Assembly: GCA_963513935.1 (NCBI GenBank)
Contig: OY740768.1
Location: forward strand, 61,669,523-61,733,522
Direction of reading: 5' to 3'
DNA from: Aphrophora alni
Taxonomy: Eukaryota; Arthropoda; Insecta; Hemiptera; Aphrophoridae
DNA length: 64,000 nt
Below, piece by piece: positions 35,276 to 47,041 of this stretch (position 1 is its first letter; each line of letters begins with the position of its first letter). The notes under the pieces were generated by a model that saw nothing but the letters and a program-made list of their open reading frames with translations, made no database searches and was not told where the DNA came from. A program made the position numbers and the translations under genes.

Positions 35276-36544
35276 CTAGGTCGTGGTGGGCAAAAGTAGG
35301 AAACTCTAATAGGTTAGGTTAACTATCTTAACACATTATATAAATATATAACACATTATATATATAACACATTATTGTAACAGCTGATTGGCTGTGGATG
35401 GGTAAAAGTAGGAAACTTTAGGTTAACTATCTTAACACATTATATATATAACACATTATATATATAACACATTATTGTAACAGCTGATAGGCTGTGGTAG
35501 GCAGAAACTTATAGGTTAGGTTAACACAAGCACATTACAATTTGGACACTACTATTTGTTGTCAGAGTAACCTAGAGGTACGACTCAGAACCCATACCGT
35601 AAGACGTACGCGAGTTTTTCGCGGTCGCGAAAAACTCGGTAAGTCTTACGGTAAGGGGTTCGTGTCAGAACTTCTACGAAATGTTCTGCCGTTCGCGGCT
35701 TATATACTGCGTTAAATATCCGACTTGTAATACTATGAGGTTAGGTTAACTATCTTAACACATTATATATATATAACACATTATATATATATATATAACA
35801 CATTATTGTAACAGCTGATTGGCTGTGGATGGGCAAAAGTGGGAAACTTTAGGTTAACTATCTTAACACATTATATAATTATATAACACATTATTGTAAC
35901 AGCTGATAGGCTGTGGATGGGCAAAAGTAGGACACTTATAGGTTAGCTATCTTAACACATTATATATATAACACATTATTGCGGTTACAACATGGCGGCT
36001 TATATACTGCGTTAAATATCCGGCTTGTAATACTATGCACGATAGCTCAGTCGGTAGCGTGTCCGCCTTCAAATCCAAACTTCACAGGTTCGAATCCCAC
36101 TGGTATTAAAAAAGTTAGGTGTATGACGTCATGTGTGTATGACGTCATGTGTATGTGTCTCGACAACAATACGTCACAGGTGGGGGGACCAATGGGGGAA
36201 GGGAAGGGGCCTAAAGGGGAGGGGCTAAGGGGAGGGGCAGTGGGGAGGGGAGGGGAGGGGCCTACAGGGGAGGGGCAATGGGGAGGGGAGGGGCCTACCG
36301 GGGAGGGGCAAGGGGGAGGGGAGGGGCCTACAGGGGAGGGGCAAGGGGGAGGGGAGGGGCCTAAGGGGGAGGGTCAGGGGGAGGGGTATCAAAATGGCGT
36401 CGGGCAACAAAATGGCGGGCAGGGGGAAGGGGGAAGGGGAGGGGAGGGGAGGGGGTGGGGGAGGGGTAGGGGTCAATGGGGAGGGGGGAGGGGATGGGTG
36501 GGGGTACCCCCACCATTTTTGTCCTAAACCGTCGCACACTCTAC
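35276..36544 (-). repeat. Foldback element, right arm
   Basis: Inverted copy of the left arm, about 50 bp longer, mainly because the purine minisatellite (36186-36500, GGGGAGGGGCCTACAGGGGA-type units) has more copies and one (TA)n tract is shorter. Outside these tracts the arms appear almost identical, indicating recent origin or gene conversion. Confidence 0.85.
36037..36109 (+). other. tRNA-like Pol III box segment, right arm
   Basis: A box TAGCTCAGTCGG (36043-36054) and B box GGTTCGAATCC. Two ATGACGTCAT (CRE-type) palindromes follow at 36123-36132 and 36139-36148. Transcription from here would run outward through the purine minisatellite towards the element tip. Confidence 0.6.
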
Positions 36545-36552
36545 TCATGGAT

Positions 36553-37312
36553 GTTCTTTTGTTACAAATAAAATCTTTACATTTTAGTATAAAAATTCGT
36601 CACATTATTGTATTCAGTAGACCTATCTGAGAGAATGTGTCTATGTAAATAATTTTTTAATTATTCATGGAAATATATACTACAACTAATCTTTTGCAAT
36701 TTCGTTATACATTATAAATGACGAAATTAATTCATTATCGTAATTTGAGAAGATTGCACCAACTGTTACTTACCAGCTACCAATTATTCAAATTATTATT
36801 ATAGTTATTTAATTAAATATTAACATCTAAAACACAGTTTAGTAATTCAAGCTTCAATTCTTTATTGATTAATCAACTGCTAGGTAATAGAACACTTATT
36901 ACAGTTTTTGAATGACTGATTTATATGATATCGAAAGGCCAATAATTAAATGAGTCAATGTTCATGAGATTAAGAAGTTTCAGTACATTGTATTGTCAAT
37001 TAACAATATTTAATAAACAATAATTGTATATATATTTCAAAGTATGTCATCCACACACGGATTGTTCTCTCCTACTGGTTTCGCCGCATCAACATGTCAG
37101 CATCTTCAGGGTTGATAAGCTACTGCTTCGTTAAAGTCATTTTTTTACATTCAAACTCTACACGACATACATACATACACAAACACATATTACAGATGCA
37201 TACGACATACACTTTACATCCTGTTAGGTTGCCGGCCAAATTAGTACTGAATCTATCTTGTTTATCTGTATTCAAAGATGCAGAGAGTCGGAATAAAACT
37301 CTCTTTGTTCGA
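36553..37312. other. AT-rich DNA, including probable 3' tail of the Penelope-like remnant
   Basis: No gene. On the minus strand, about 37050-37300 continues from the GIY-YIG frame and contains CCTGAAGATGCTGACATG...GGCGAAACCAG, which looks like a Penelope-element 3' tail. No hammerhead-ribozyme core (CTGATGA) is present. Confidence 0.45.
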
Positions 37313-38315
37313 TTAATATTTTAATATTGCTGGTTTGACTTTCAATAATACATTTAATCTCTCTCTAGCATTTATATTATATCCTTTTGTCACTTTTTTA
37401 AAAAAATATTCATCTATCTTATCATATGAGTGTCCCTTATCCAGAATATGCTTAGCGAAATTAGATTTTTCCTGATGGTCCAGTTTTATTGCACCCATAT
37501 GCTTTTTATATCAGTTGGTCCTTTATACGCACTACTGCATGAATTACATGTTAGTTTATACACACCTGGCAATACACACATGCAATACACGTTGTATTTA
37601 CAAACTATGTTTAAATTAGAGTTTAGTTTTATTTTTTTATTATTAATAGTTTTCATTTTTAAATCATTTTTAAAAACAACCTGGCAATTCGGTGTGTTTC
37701 TTGGCCCATATAATGGAATAATAAATAAATTTCTTTCTTGTTATTATGTTTTATTAATTGTGTGTTATTTTCCAACCTGATTTGATAGTTTTTTCCCCAT
37801 TATCTGTGATAGGAGTTTGTCTATCATTTGCTTTTGGTATACATTGAATTTTGCCATTTCTTTTATATATTCGATATCTGGTTTAAAATGTTCTTGGATT
37901 AAGGGTATTTTTAAATAACGGTTTATCATTGACCTATATGCGGATAGTTTATGGGTAGTCGAGTGATTAGAAGTTTTGTGTATTGTGATGTCGACACATG
38001 TTTGTTTCCTGTGTATGTTAAACTCGAAATTGTTTTTAATACTCGAAATAGTGACGTCCGAGAGTTGATTGTTCCATGTTTTAAGTACTCGTATGTAAAG
38101 ACCATGTTATTGTGCAATTGGTTTAAGCAGTTAATCATTGTATCTTATTCACTGTCTTCAGAATCAATGTATATATGATTAATATATATCATCTACATAT
38201 CGGAAATAAGCAATAGTATCGTGTTTACAATTTAGGATGTTAATGGCTTTTGGGTCTCCCACCATTAGGCCATATTTCTGACAATAAATCCGGTCGTTGA
38301 TCTTGTAGTAATTTT

Positions 38316-38318
<3 letters not shown>
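37313..38318 (-). pseudogene. Penelope-like element remnant (RT end and GIY-YIG endonuclease)
   Basis: Minus-strand frames, with stops and frameshifts between them, give in order: KYGLMVGDPKAI and YFRYVDDIY (reverse-transcriptase catalytic YVDD box, about 38185-38205), then DVTI..NFEFNIHRKQTC.DITIHKTSNHS...HKLSAYRSMINRYLKIPL (RT thumb and linker), then GVYKLTCNSC..AYKGPT and KSNFAKHILDKGHSYDKI (GIY-YIG endonuclease; the last part is an intact 61-codon frame at 37313-37498). This order and these motifs are diagnostic of Penelope-like retroelements. The upstream RT palm and fingers are missing: the remnant stops at a (TA)n tract at 38319. Dead copy. Confidence 0.75.

Positions 38319-38365
<47 letters not shown>
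38319..38365. repeat. (TA)n microsatellite
   Basis: About 47 bp of TA repeats marking the 5' truncation point of the Penelope-like remnant. Confidence 0.95.
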
Positions 38366-38368
<3 letters not shown>

Positions 38369-41118
38369 TCATGTATGTGTATGATATATATTCAATGATT
38401 AAACAAGAATCTCTAAAACAAACAACAGTAATACAAGTTGCATAAAGTACAGCCTAACTCAAGGGACTTCACAACAACCTTTAGGATTGGTTAATAGTGG
38501 TAAGGTGATCTTTTAACCTTCCCTCGTTACACTTGTATCGGTGACTCAGCATTAGCATGAATAGTCTCAAGTATATACTAGATTCGGCACTAACCGGCCT
38601 GATAATATTTTACTAAGTTTGTATAAAGTGAACAATTAGTACATAAAAAAAATACCGCAATCATTATAAATTAAATTTACGACGTTATCCTGAGCAATAT
38701 TAGTGTACCGAATCATATAAATCATTATCAAACTATAATTACTCGAAGAACTGCTGCCTTAGTGCTAATAATTCCGTGCATTTCTAATATGTTACTGGTA
38801 TTCAATATAATGTAGCTAGATGTACCAATGGACTGAAGGTGATAGCAGATTAACAACGCAGATCCACAACCAGAAACATCCAAGAAAGTCATCAGGTCGG
38901 TCAAGGTTTGGCACTTGTATAACATTTTATAAAACAGTGGGTTGCCACTAAGAGAAATAAAAAATAAATCCAAACTCTTTAATAGTTTAACCAGGGATAT
39001 TTTTTCTTGTTGGGGATAAATTATTATGTCATGTTTAATAAGATTAAATGTATGTGGAAATTTTAATTATAATATAAAATGAATTGTTGAAAAGTCAAAT
39101 TTTCAAAGTCATTACGAACTAAGGTGCGTAAAGTAGGATTACGAAATTACGCAAAATAATATAAACGATATCAGAAGAATGGTAACACATAGAATCACAA
39201 ATCGAGATCTTCAGGAAAGCCATGGTCAACACCAACAATAAGCATGAATGAAAAATTACAGACAATTAGCGACTTAAAAAAGTTTAAAATAAAACAAAAA
39301 GATTTCAGCCAAGTGCAATTTTAATTTGGTAGGACCAGAAAGTGCGGGAAACCGTTACATTACAATGGGCAGAGTCATTAAGCCAACTGACAGCAACAGT
39401 TAAAATATAAACTAATGGATGGAAAAAGTAATTTAAAAAGGAATTTCTAATCCGTCCATATTTTTATCAAATAACAATGTTAGGATATAGAATGGTTTTA
39501 GTTAGGAATATAGTCTAAGTTATTTTAAGGAAGCTGGAATGAATACCATTATTGCGACAGTCCTGGAAAAAGAAGAAATTGCTTAGCTTGCAACCAAGGC
39601 AGACGTCATGTATGCTATAATGATATATAAACGCTTGGGCGGGAAGAAACTTGGTCAGTTAGCCAAGATTGATCAAGGAAAGGTGCTGAAGGAAATCTTG
39701 AAGACAGCTAGTCGGACTTGGCGAGTAAGATTTTCCTGGGAGAAAATTTTTTGAAGATAACCAGACGTTCATGGCGAGTAAGAGCTACCAAGGAGTATTG
39801 AGACTTCAGACGAGCATCCATGAGTGGCAAGCAAACTTCGTGTATAAACCTTGTAATTTTTTCATGGACAAGCCATTATAAACTATAATGAAGAATCAGA
39901 TTTGCGAGTCACAAAAATTAGACTCATTTTGGATTATTAGTATTTAAGAAGTTTAAAATATTTGTTATTATTATATAAGAGAAATACTTAAGTTGAATTA
40001 AATAATAATGAACTAATAATTATATAACTGAACCACTAATTTATATAGTCATAACACTGGTAAGTCAATGGCCTGGCCAATGCTCATAACTATAAAAAAC
40101 CATGACGACCTACTAACGACGTCATTTGTGACTGAAGAAACCGGGAGGATAGCCATTGGTTCTATTCGGCAACTAGGGCCATTATTGTAATTGAAGAAAC
40201 TAGAAAGGTGGCCGGAGGCTCTATTAAGCAACTATCAGGAGCCTGACTCCTGACTCCAAAAACGGGAATTTAACTGTATCTGCAATAGTGAGGGTAAGCA
40301 AACAAATTGTCAATTCTAGTAGAAAATTTATCGCTAAGGTAGTGGAATAAGTTTTGGCCTTTTCGTAACAAAATTTAGCTCTCCCTGAAATACTTTGTTT
40401 TGCAAACAAACTATAATACATTCTTAATATAGTCATATATGTTCAATAACAAAAATAATTATTGTTTAAATTAATAGTGGTATTGAGTGTTTGATTTTAA
40501 TTATTATAGTTAAAGTTTATAGTTTTTCAAAATCGGCTTTATTGGTTTTGATCAAACTTCTATCGAATTTAGTCTCAAAGGAACCATACAAAATATATTG
40601 GTCGCCATTTCTCCAAACATTATCTATAGCTATCAGAACAAAAACAGAATGTTCTTATGTTTTGTTATAAGGGTATGACGATGGAGTAGTGTTTTAATAC
40701 AAAATGGCATCTCTATAAGTAAATATTATGTAATTTTCCAAGGCATACATAATTGTATTATTTAAAAAAAAAATGAGATCTGTCTGCATGAGTGTCGAGT
40801 TTTGCAAAAGATATAGTATGTTAAAACTCCGTTTAACTTATTTGAAAAATGTACCGATATTCCATCTTCCTTCTTTACTTATATTTTTGAGACAAATAGA
40901 TTATCCGTAATAAACAGTGATTTGCAATATAAAAACAATATTGAAACACAATGATGGGTAAATAAAATAATTATAGAATGCAATATTATTAGTTAATACT
41001 TACCATTATAAAATTGGTATTAAATTGTAATAAAATATTGGCCCAATAAATATTTTCGTTATTGACAACATAATTATATTTCCGAAGTTTATCCATTATT
41101 AGAACAAAAACTCGAATT
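38366..41118. other. AT-rich DNA, no gene seen
   Basis: A TATATAAACGC motif near 39630 followed by a GC-richer patch with GGTCAGTTAG resembles an LTR or Pol II core promoter, but no matching LTR or gene was found. The frames at 38728-38973, 40049-40231 and 40224-40436 on - show no family signature. Confidence 0.5.
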
Positions 41119-41277
41119 CAAGATCTCACAAAATGTTTACGTAATCAATTGCGTTTCTACGACAAAGTCGCCATCCAGAGTTATAGTTTAGTTATTGTAG
41201 CTCATGTATCACTGAGGATGGCTACTTTGTCGTTGAAAGGCCTTTTATGAAGTAAACATAATTTTCGTGAGATCTTG
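41119..41277. mobile_element. Hairpin element (159 bp, MITE-like)
   Basis: The left arm CAAGATCTCACAAAATG...CGACAAAGTCGCCATCC (41119-41176) pairs with the right arm GGATGGCTACTTTGTCG...GTGAGATCTTG (41217-41277) around a ~40-bp AT-rich loop. The right arm's CTGAGGATGGC...GTTGAAAGG also recalls Penelope-type 3' tails, so two such tails fused tail to tail is an alternative reading. Confidence 0.55.
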
Positions 41278-42659
41278 TGTTTCTTCCATCTAATATTTAC
41301 ATGAGTGGTAAATATTTACAAGTCAAGCTCAATATTTATTTATATTTATAAATTATTGTTTATAAAACGGCAGTTTAATATTCGTTTACTATATACTGTA
41401 TAGCATTTATTTAACCAGTATTGAAAGTCTATGTTGGATAATTTAAATAAATATATAGATTAGACTAAAACTGGTTATTAATTTGCAATACACTATTGGT
41501 ATTAAATTGAGAAAAAAAGTTATAAAATAGGCGGCATCAATCAATAATAATAGTAGCGCCGGCGACAGTCAAGGATTTCTCCAATCAGATGGCTCCATTT
41601 GATCACGTGACCTAAGCCTCACCTTCGGCTCCTCCTTTCCTTTAGAAGAGATAGAAAAATCCCATATGGGAACCTGAATGGGAGAAAACAATTATTAATT
41701 TTGTCAATAATGTCGGTTTCGTTAGGATATGCCAGTTCTCCCTGGTTGTAACAATGGAGATAATGTTTGACCCTCTCTCCTTATCCGTTCTCTTGATAAC
41801 CGAGTCAAGAAAGTGTCCCCTGAGTAGGACTGTTTCCTTTTCGGTTTCTCTAAATATACATCTTTGACATAATCTATGCGACCGTCTATTTGTTTTAGGG
41901 GATTGGAGGCAAGAATCTTATGAAGTCTTGCTCTTTGGGTAGTACAATCTATTTCCCCACAGAACTTCCTCCAAACTTTCGTCTAGATTTTTTCATTATA
42001 ATATTGTCTAAAAGGACAATATTCATAGATGGAGTCCACAACGATATTAGTCATAATACTGGCTGCAAGCTCTAACTTTTGTGAGTTACCGATCAATCTC
42101 CCAAACCTGGAAGGTTGATTTTGAGGTTTTCTTCTTACCACCCCTCCCCCCATTGGATTCAAAATGTATTAACTGATTTATTATCTATGGTCTGACATTG
42201 ATGGCTCTTTTTCATTTTTTAGATAATTGGTTTATATTTTTGAGAATTGGTGTGACAAGTGTGATGTTTGAAAGCTCAGTGTTTTCCTATCTTTTTACGT
42301 TTTTTCGTAATTATTATTTAGACATTAGTAAGTGTTCTGAGACATAGAAAGGAACTTAACTATCTAAACTAATCGCAATATTAATTCATAACAGTGTAAC
42401 GTCCTTCTCATCTTCTTTACAGATTTAAATTTAAAACTCCAGTTTCCATAATAATAGCCGTCCATCATGTGCTGGTCCCTAGCGTATTAACCATGAAACA
42501 GTGTCACCTGATCCCAGCGTGAACTTGGACCGAGCGATAAGAACCAGTCAGTCTGGATATTACGCTGAAAATGTGAAGTCGTTTTCAATGCCCGTGACCA
42601 TTTCTTCTTACTACTTTTAAAACGTTGTTAAAACATCAGTCAAAATGAGTAAAAATATC
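41278..42659. other. Mostly AT-rich DNA, no recognised gene
   Basis: The segment 41570-42150 is GC-richer and has long-ish broken frames on -, for example one containing RLHKILASNPLKQ and SYSGDTFLTRLSRE. I do not recognise the family. It may be a decayed mobile-element coding region. Confidence 0.4.
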
Positions 42660-43650
42660 ATTTACGCGTGCAAAAAAACATTTTTTTTCTAAATTCAATA
42701 CGTCAACATGTTTAGTTCAACGAAAAATTTCATTTTTTCAAATCAGCAAAAGCTGGTTCGAGCATGCATTAATATATAAAAAAAACTAAGTTCCGGCAGT
42801 AAATTTCAAGTTTATGCAAAACTGAGGACTTCCTTTAAGATATGTAAAAGGACAAAGAGAAAAATAAGCAACAAATTAAGCTGTGAATTTAATATAGTGA
42901 GAATTAAACTTGAACTGTTTTTGTGGAACAATGTTGAATGTTTGATGGACTAGACATAATAATTTTTTTTAAAAATATGTACTTAAAAAAAAAATACAAA
43001 AATAAAATAAAAACGGATGGGATACGCAAGCACTTTTCGGCTTCACGACCCCAAAGGGGTTATTCTTCAAAATTTAAAATATTGACGTCAATATACTTTT
43101 TTAAATATATAATCAAAATAAATAAATCTACCTTTGTTATATAATCAAAACTAATTTTCCTTTTACAGTTGGCCAACTTACATTTCCAGGTGTAATTAAT
43201 TAATTCTCGTATATCATGTGTAATTATTAAGTTAAAATTTGTTACCTTTAATATATTTAATTTCAAAACTAAATTATGTAACTTTTAATATTTTGATCAA
43301 TTGTTTTTTTTTTAAATTCACTTAGTATTTAATTATATGGGGGGGGGAGGGGTTGATTAAAATAATGTCTACAATTTTTTTTTGGGCGCATAAATAAGAT
43401 AATATATATATATATAAATACTGTCAATTGTTACCTTTCAGATTGTTAATAGACACTAATCTATGTTACATGTCTTTTGTGTAAATGGTTAACTTGATTT
43501 TCGTCAAAAGTTAAATAAATTGCAGGTCAATTGAAATTCTACATCTTCTCATTCAAACATGTTACCATACCTGGTTCCAGAATTAAACTTTTAAGGACCT
43601 CTTCCTTAAATTCTCTTCTCTTAAATAAAAAATGGTAACAACAGAGTTCA
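42660..43650 (-). repeat. Palindrome-block repeat family, copy 4 (inverted)
   Basis: In reverse orientation to copies 1-3: ACCCCAAAGGGGT (43048-43060), TTGACGTCAA (43082-43091) and GTTGGCCAAC (43168-43177), all exact. On the outer sides are AGCAAAAGCTGGTTCGAGCATG (near 42746) and CATACCTGGTTCCAG with TGTTACCAT (43560-43640). The CCCCCATATAA-type block appears as TTATATGGGGGGG at 43335. The frames at 42938-43144 (+) and 43060-43266 (-) cover the palindromes by chance. Confidence 0.75.
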
Positions 43651-46600
43651 TGCAAATATTAGTGACACAGTATGTGAGATAGTAAACAACATGGAAATTT
43701 ACGACATCACTATATTTAAACTGTAATTTTTCTATATAATATACAAATATAGTCACTGAATCATGTTTATTTCCACAGACAATATTAGAAAAATTCTTTC
43801 AACAAGATCTGTACTTAATAAAAGAAAAGTTGAACATTATATTTCCAATCTTAAATTTGAAGAGATGGGAATTGAAAATTGTGTAATTTGTAACTAACTG
43901 TATGGCCATTATACTGAAATTGCTTAGTCGTTACATTCAACATATACTGGTATGTTACTCTGCTAAATGCTGAGAAACGAATAACTCTTGTTTAAACCAA
44001 TGATAATTTATGTAAAAACAGTCTATACAAAATGTGTTGTTGTTGCTGTTGTTTTGCTTTAAATCAACCTCTGTAAGAAATAAATAATTATTGAAAGATA
44101 TCAGAAAATCACATTAAGAGTCCCGATTGTGGACATGATGACTGCAAACACCACTTCTATACGTCTGTTCGTAGATCAAAAAAATGTTCTTTCGTCGCCC
44201 CACAAAGAGACAAAACTTTTTTTTTTTAAAACACGAGGAGCAAAAACCTTACCAACTTAGAGCGGAGCTTCAAAACTTGTACATATATTGTGATACAACA
44301 AACAGATATATTGTCTATAAAGACAAAATACATTTTATATTGTTTTTAAAAATTTAATTTTCGCTAATAGAAAACAAGTTAATCGATATAATCGTTTATA
44401 ACATTTTTTTAATGTTATTTTAAAGAATATATTTTTTAAATAATTATACTCTTGATAAATTTTATAGTTACTATTATAATTACACTATTATAGATACAAA
44501 CATATAAATTCAATTATAAGGTGTTGTTTTTTTACTTGAACTTTACAACGAAAGAAAGAGAAATTTATTAAAAAATATTCTTTTTTTCCCTTTTTTTTAC
44601 AAAATACGAATGAACCTAACTTCTACATTGTATGGAATTTGCCTTATTTAATTGCTTAGCCAACTGTCGAAGTCCAAGGCTATCATGCTGTCGGACCTTT
44701 AAAACACAAGTGACGTCAGGTATCACAACTGGTAATACAGATCTAACACTAATGATTATGCTCGTGATAACTCTGGGAACTAAAGAACACTATGTTTAGT
44801 ATTAGAATAGACGGAATTTTATGAAAGCTTCAGTTCTTACAGCATATGTATTTAAGATGACGTTAAATGCACGTCAATTATTGTATATCTGAAATTACGG
44901 AACACTTTGGTAGTGGTAAATATTCAGAAACGTATTCAGTTATTAAAACAACACATTAAAACAACTATATAAAATTTAACACATTTAATATTTTAAAAGT
45001 TGTGTAGTTCATGTTCACTAAAACGATTGTGACAGGGGGATATTTTTATTAGATTATTCTTTTGTAAGTTGTCTATTGCGTTATTTTTTGTTGAATTGCT
45101 AAAGTTGTTTAATTAACAAAATATATATTTGGATGACAACATCATAGAATTAATTTTTAAAAGTTTTTAAATAATTGTTTGTTATATTTTAACGTTATGC
45201 AACTTTTATAGTATATCAATTTATTGAAAAGGTTTTATAAAATTATACTCTACGTAAGAAAAACAGCTGAAGATGTTTTTGTGTTTTTACTTTCTTAGCT
45301 AAACTTGTTATATTGAGCATTATGCTTTAATATATATTTTAATCTAAACAAATGGACCATATGTATAACTTGTTGTATTCAGTTAGTGAGTGGTAGATTT
45401 TAAAATATTTGTAATTGTAATTGATATATAGAAGTATTCTTAAAATTTACATCAGTCAATAAATTTAACTACTGTCTTTTAATTTTTTTCTCGCAATATA
45501 AGCCATGTACGTTATAAAGCATACTTTTGTTTATATTTATTCATTTTATGTAGTCTTCGTTTATTATTGAGGGTAAAATCAAGTCAAAGTTGGTTTTAAT
45601 TAGGAAAACACTAAAAATTATAAAATATGAATACATTTTGTGCTACTTATATTTTAAAACCTGAGCCTGAATGTACTGCTGAAAGTTGTACGTTCCTAAA
45701 CAGTTTTTTATTTATTTTGTAATATTATTTTATCATGTATATTACAAGAAAATTATTTTTCAAAATTTTAACCAAACTTTGAAACTTATCATAATGGAAT
45801 TTGGTAATTACCTATTTTGTTACAAAAATATTTTTAAAAAGTTAAATTTTAAAATAATTATTGGAGACGAAGAATGTGTTTTAAATTTCACGCATATATT
45901 GGGTTTATTTATACAAAATATTTCTTAAAAATATAAATAGAGTTTTAACAATTAATTAATGAAATATTCCTCTTCGTGTAAAGTTATATCACAGGATATT
46001 CAGGACAATGAATTCAGATTTGTATTATTCAACACACACGATTCAACAAAACCAAACATGTTTATAAAGTAATAAATGACAGTTCTAGTTCATTCAGTTT
46101 CAAAAAATCAGGAAAAGCTTTTATGCTGAGTGGAAATATTCGTATTATATAACAATGATATTTATCTAATATAGAATTGTTCTTGTTTAAATATTTCAAC
46201 TATTTGTTCACAACCTACTCTCCATTTTAATCAACAATAAAAGGCTTAAAGAAAAACAAAATAGTTATTACGTGATAGAACGAAAATATTGTTCTAATTT
46301 TTAATATCCGTTACTAAATTTTTGAATTTAATAAATCGTAAAAGAAGCTCGTTTTGGGATAACGTATTATCTCCTTCCACATTGCGTCCGGCCACCTGCT
46401 ACGCCACGAAACGTAAAAATAATTGTATTTGGTAATGAAGGGGAAACGGTGGCGAAGGAAATTCGCCACAACCGAGCAACTGTTGGTTTCTTGAAAGTGT
46501 CATTTCACACACATCTTCTCCACATTATAAATACACAAATACCGACAATCAGAAGATTTAATCTACAAATACTGTTTATTTTGTTCTCACAATTTCCTTA

Positions 46601-47041
46601 TTGTTATGTAAGTTGTGTAAATTTTTAAGGGTTAACAATTGAAAATTGAAAGGAATTTTAATTTATAATGTTTTTGTTATTGTATACTATACATAGGATA
46701 ATATATATATATATATATATAACAACAACAACAACAGAAATAAAAGTTACTCTCAATTTTATGAATTGCAAAAATATAAATATGATCATTCATCATTTGT
46801 TCACAGCAGTTTGTTCATGGCGTCACGCTAATATAGCCAAGGTTTTCTAGCTAATGATATTTATCTTTTCTGTCATATTATTAATAGTTATTTGATTCCT
46901 CACAACTCTTCCTTAGTAATACAACTATTTATACCCCTTTTAACAACTAGAGTCCTGTTGTGATTAAATCAAATAATTTAAACAATCTAATAATTATAAT
47001 AGATTTAATTACATTACTTGATAAATTTATTTGTTACTCAC
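43651..47041. other. AT-rich DNA, possible intron of the 47-kb protease gene
   Basis: No C-terminal protease exon (no GDSGGP coding motif on -) was found. A (TA)n(CAA)n tract lies at about 46699-46738. The frame at 45686-45928 is low-complexity. Confidence 0.5.

Larger units (their letters stand above)
33381..36544. mobile_element. Foldback transposon, 3.16 kb
   Basis: Two nearly identical inverted arms, 33381-34599 (about 1.22 kb) and 35276-36544 (about 1.27 kb), surround a unique 676-bp loop. The tip of each arm reads GTAGAGTGTGCGACGGTTTA outward-in. Immediately outside lie TCATGGAC (33373-33380) and TCATGGAT (36545-36552), an 8-bp repeat with one mismatch, which supports the element boundaries and transposition. 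From the tip inward each arm holds a pyrimidine/purine minisatellite, two ATGACGTCAT sites, a tRNA-like segment, 90-120-bp repeats with TCAGCTGTTACAATAATGTG, and a nested perfect hairpin. No transposase is encoded; the frames translated from the arms (33333-33692, 33530-33862, 35979-36527) are repeat artefacts. The source of transposase is unknown; an 8-bp duplication would suit a hAT- or P-like enzyme. Confidence 0.8.

Noticed and set aside
36037..36109. Functional tRNA gene in the foldback arm
   Set aside because: Good A and B boxes, but acceptor and T stems do not pair and no consistent anticodon arm forms.
37050..37120. Hammerhead ribozyme in the Penelope-like 3' tail
   Set aside because: CTGAAGATGC and GGCGAAAC are present but the required CTGATGA core is missing.
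39620..40060. Complete LTR with TATATAAA promoter
   Set aside because: A TATA-like motif and GC-rich stretch exist, but no paired LTR, primer-binding site or coding region was found.
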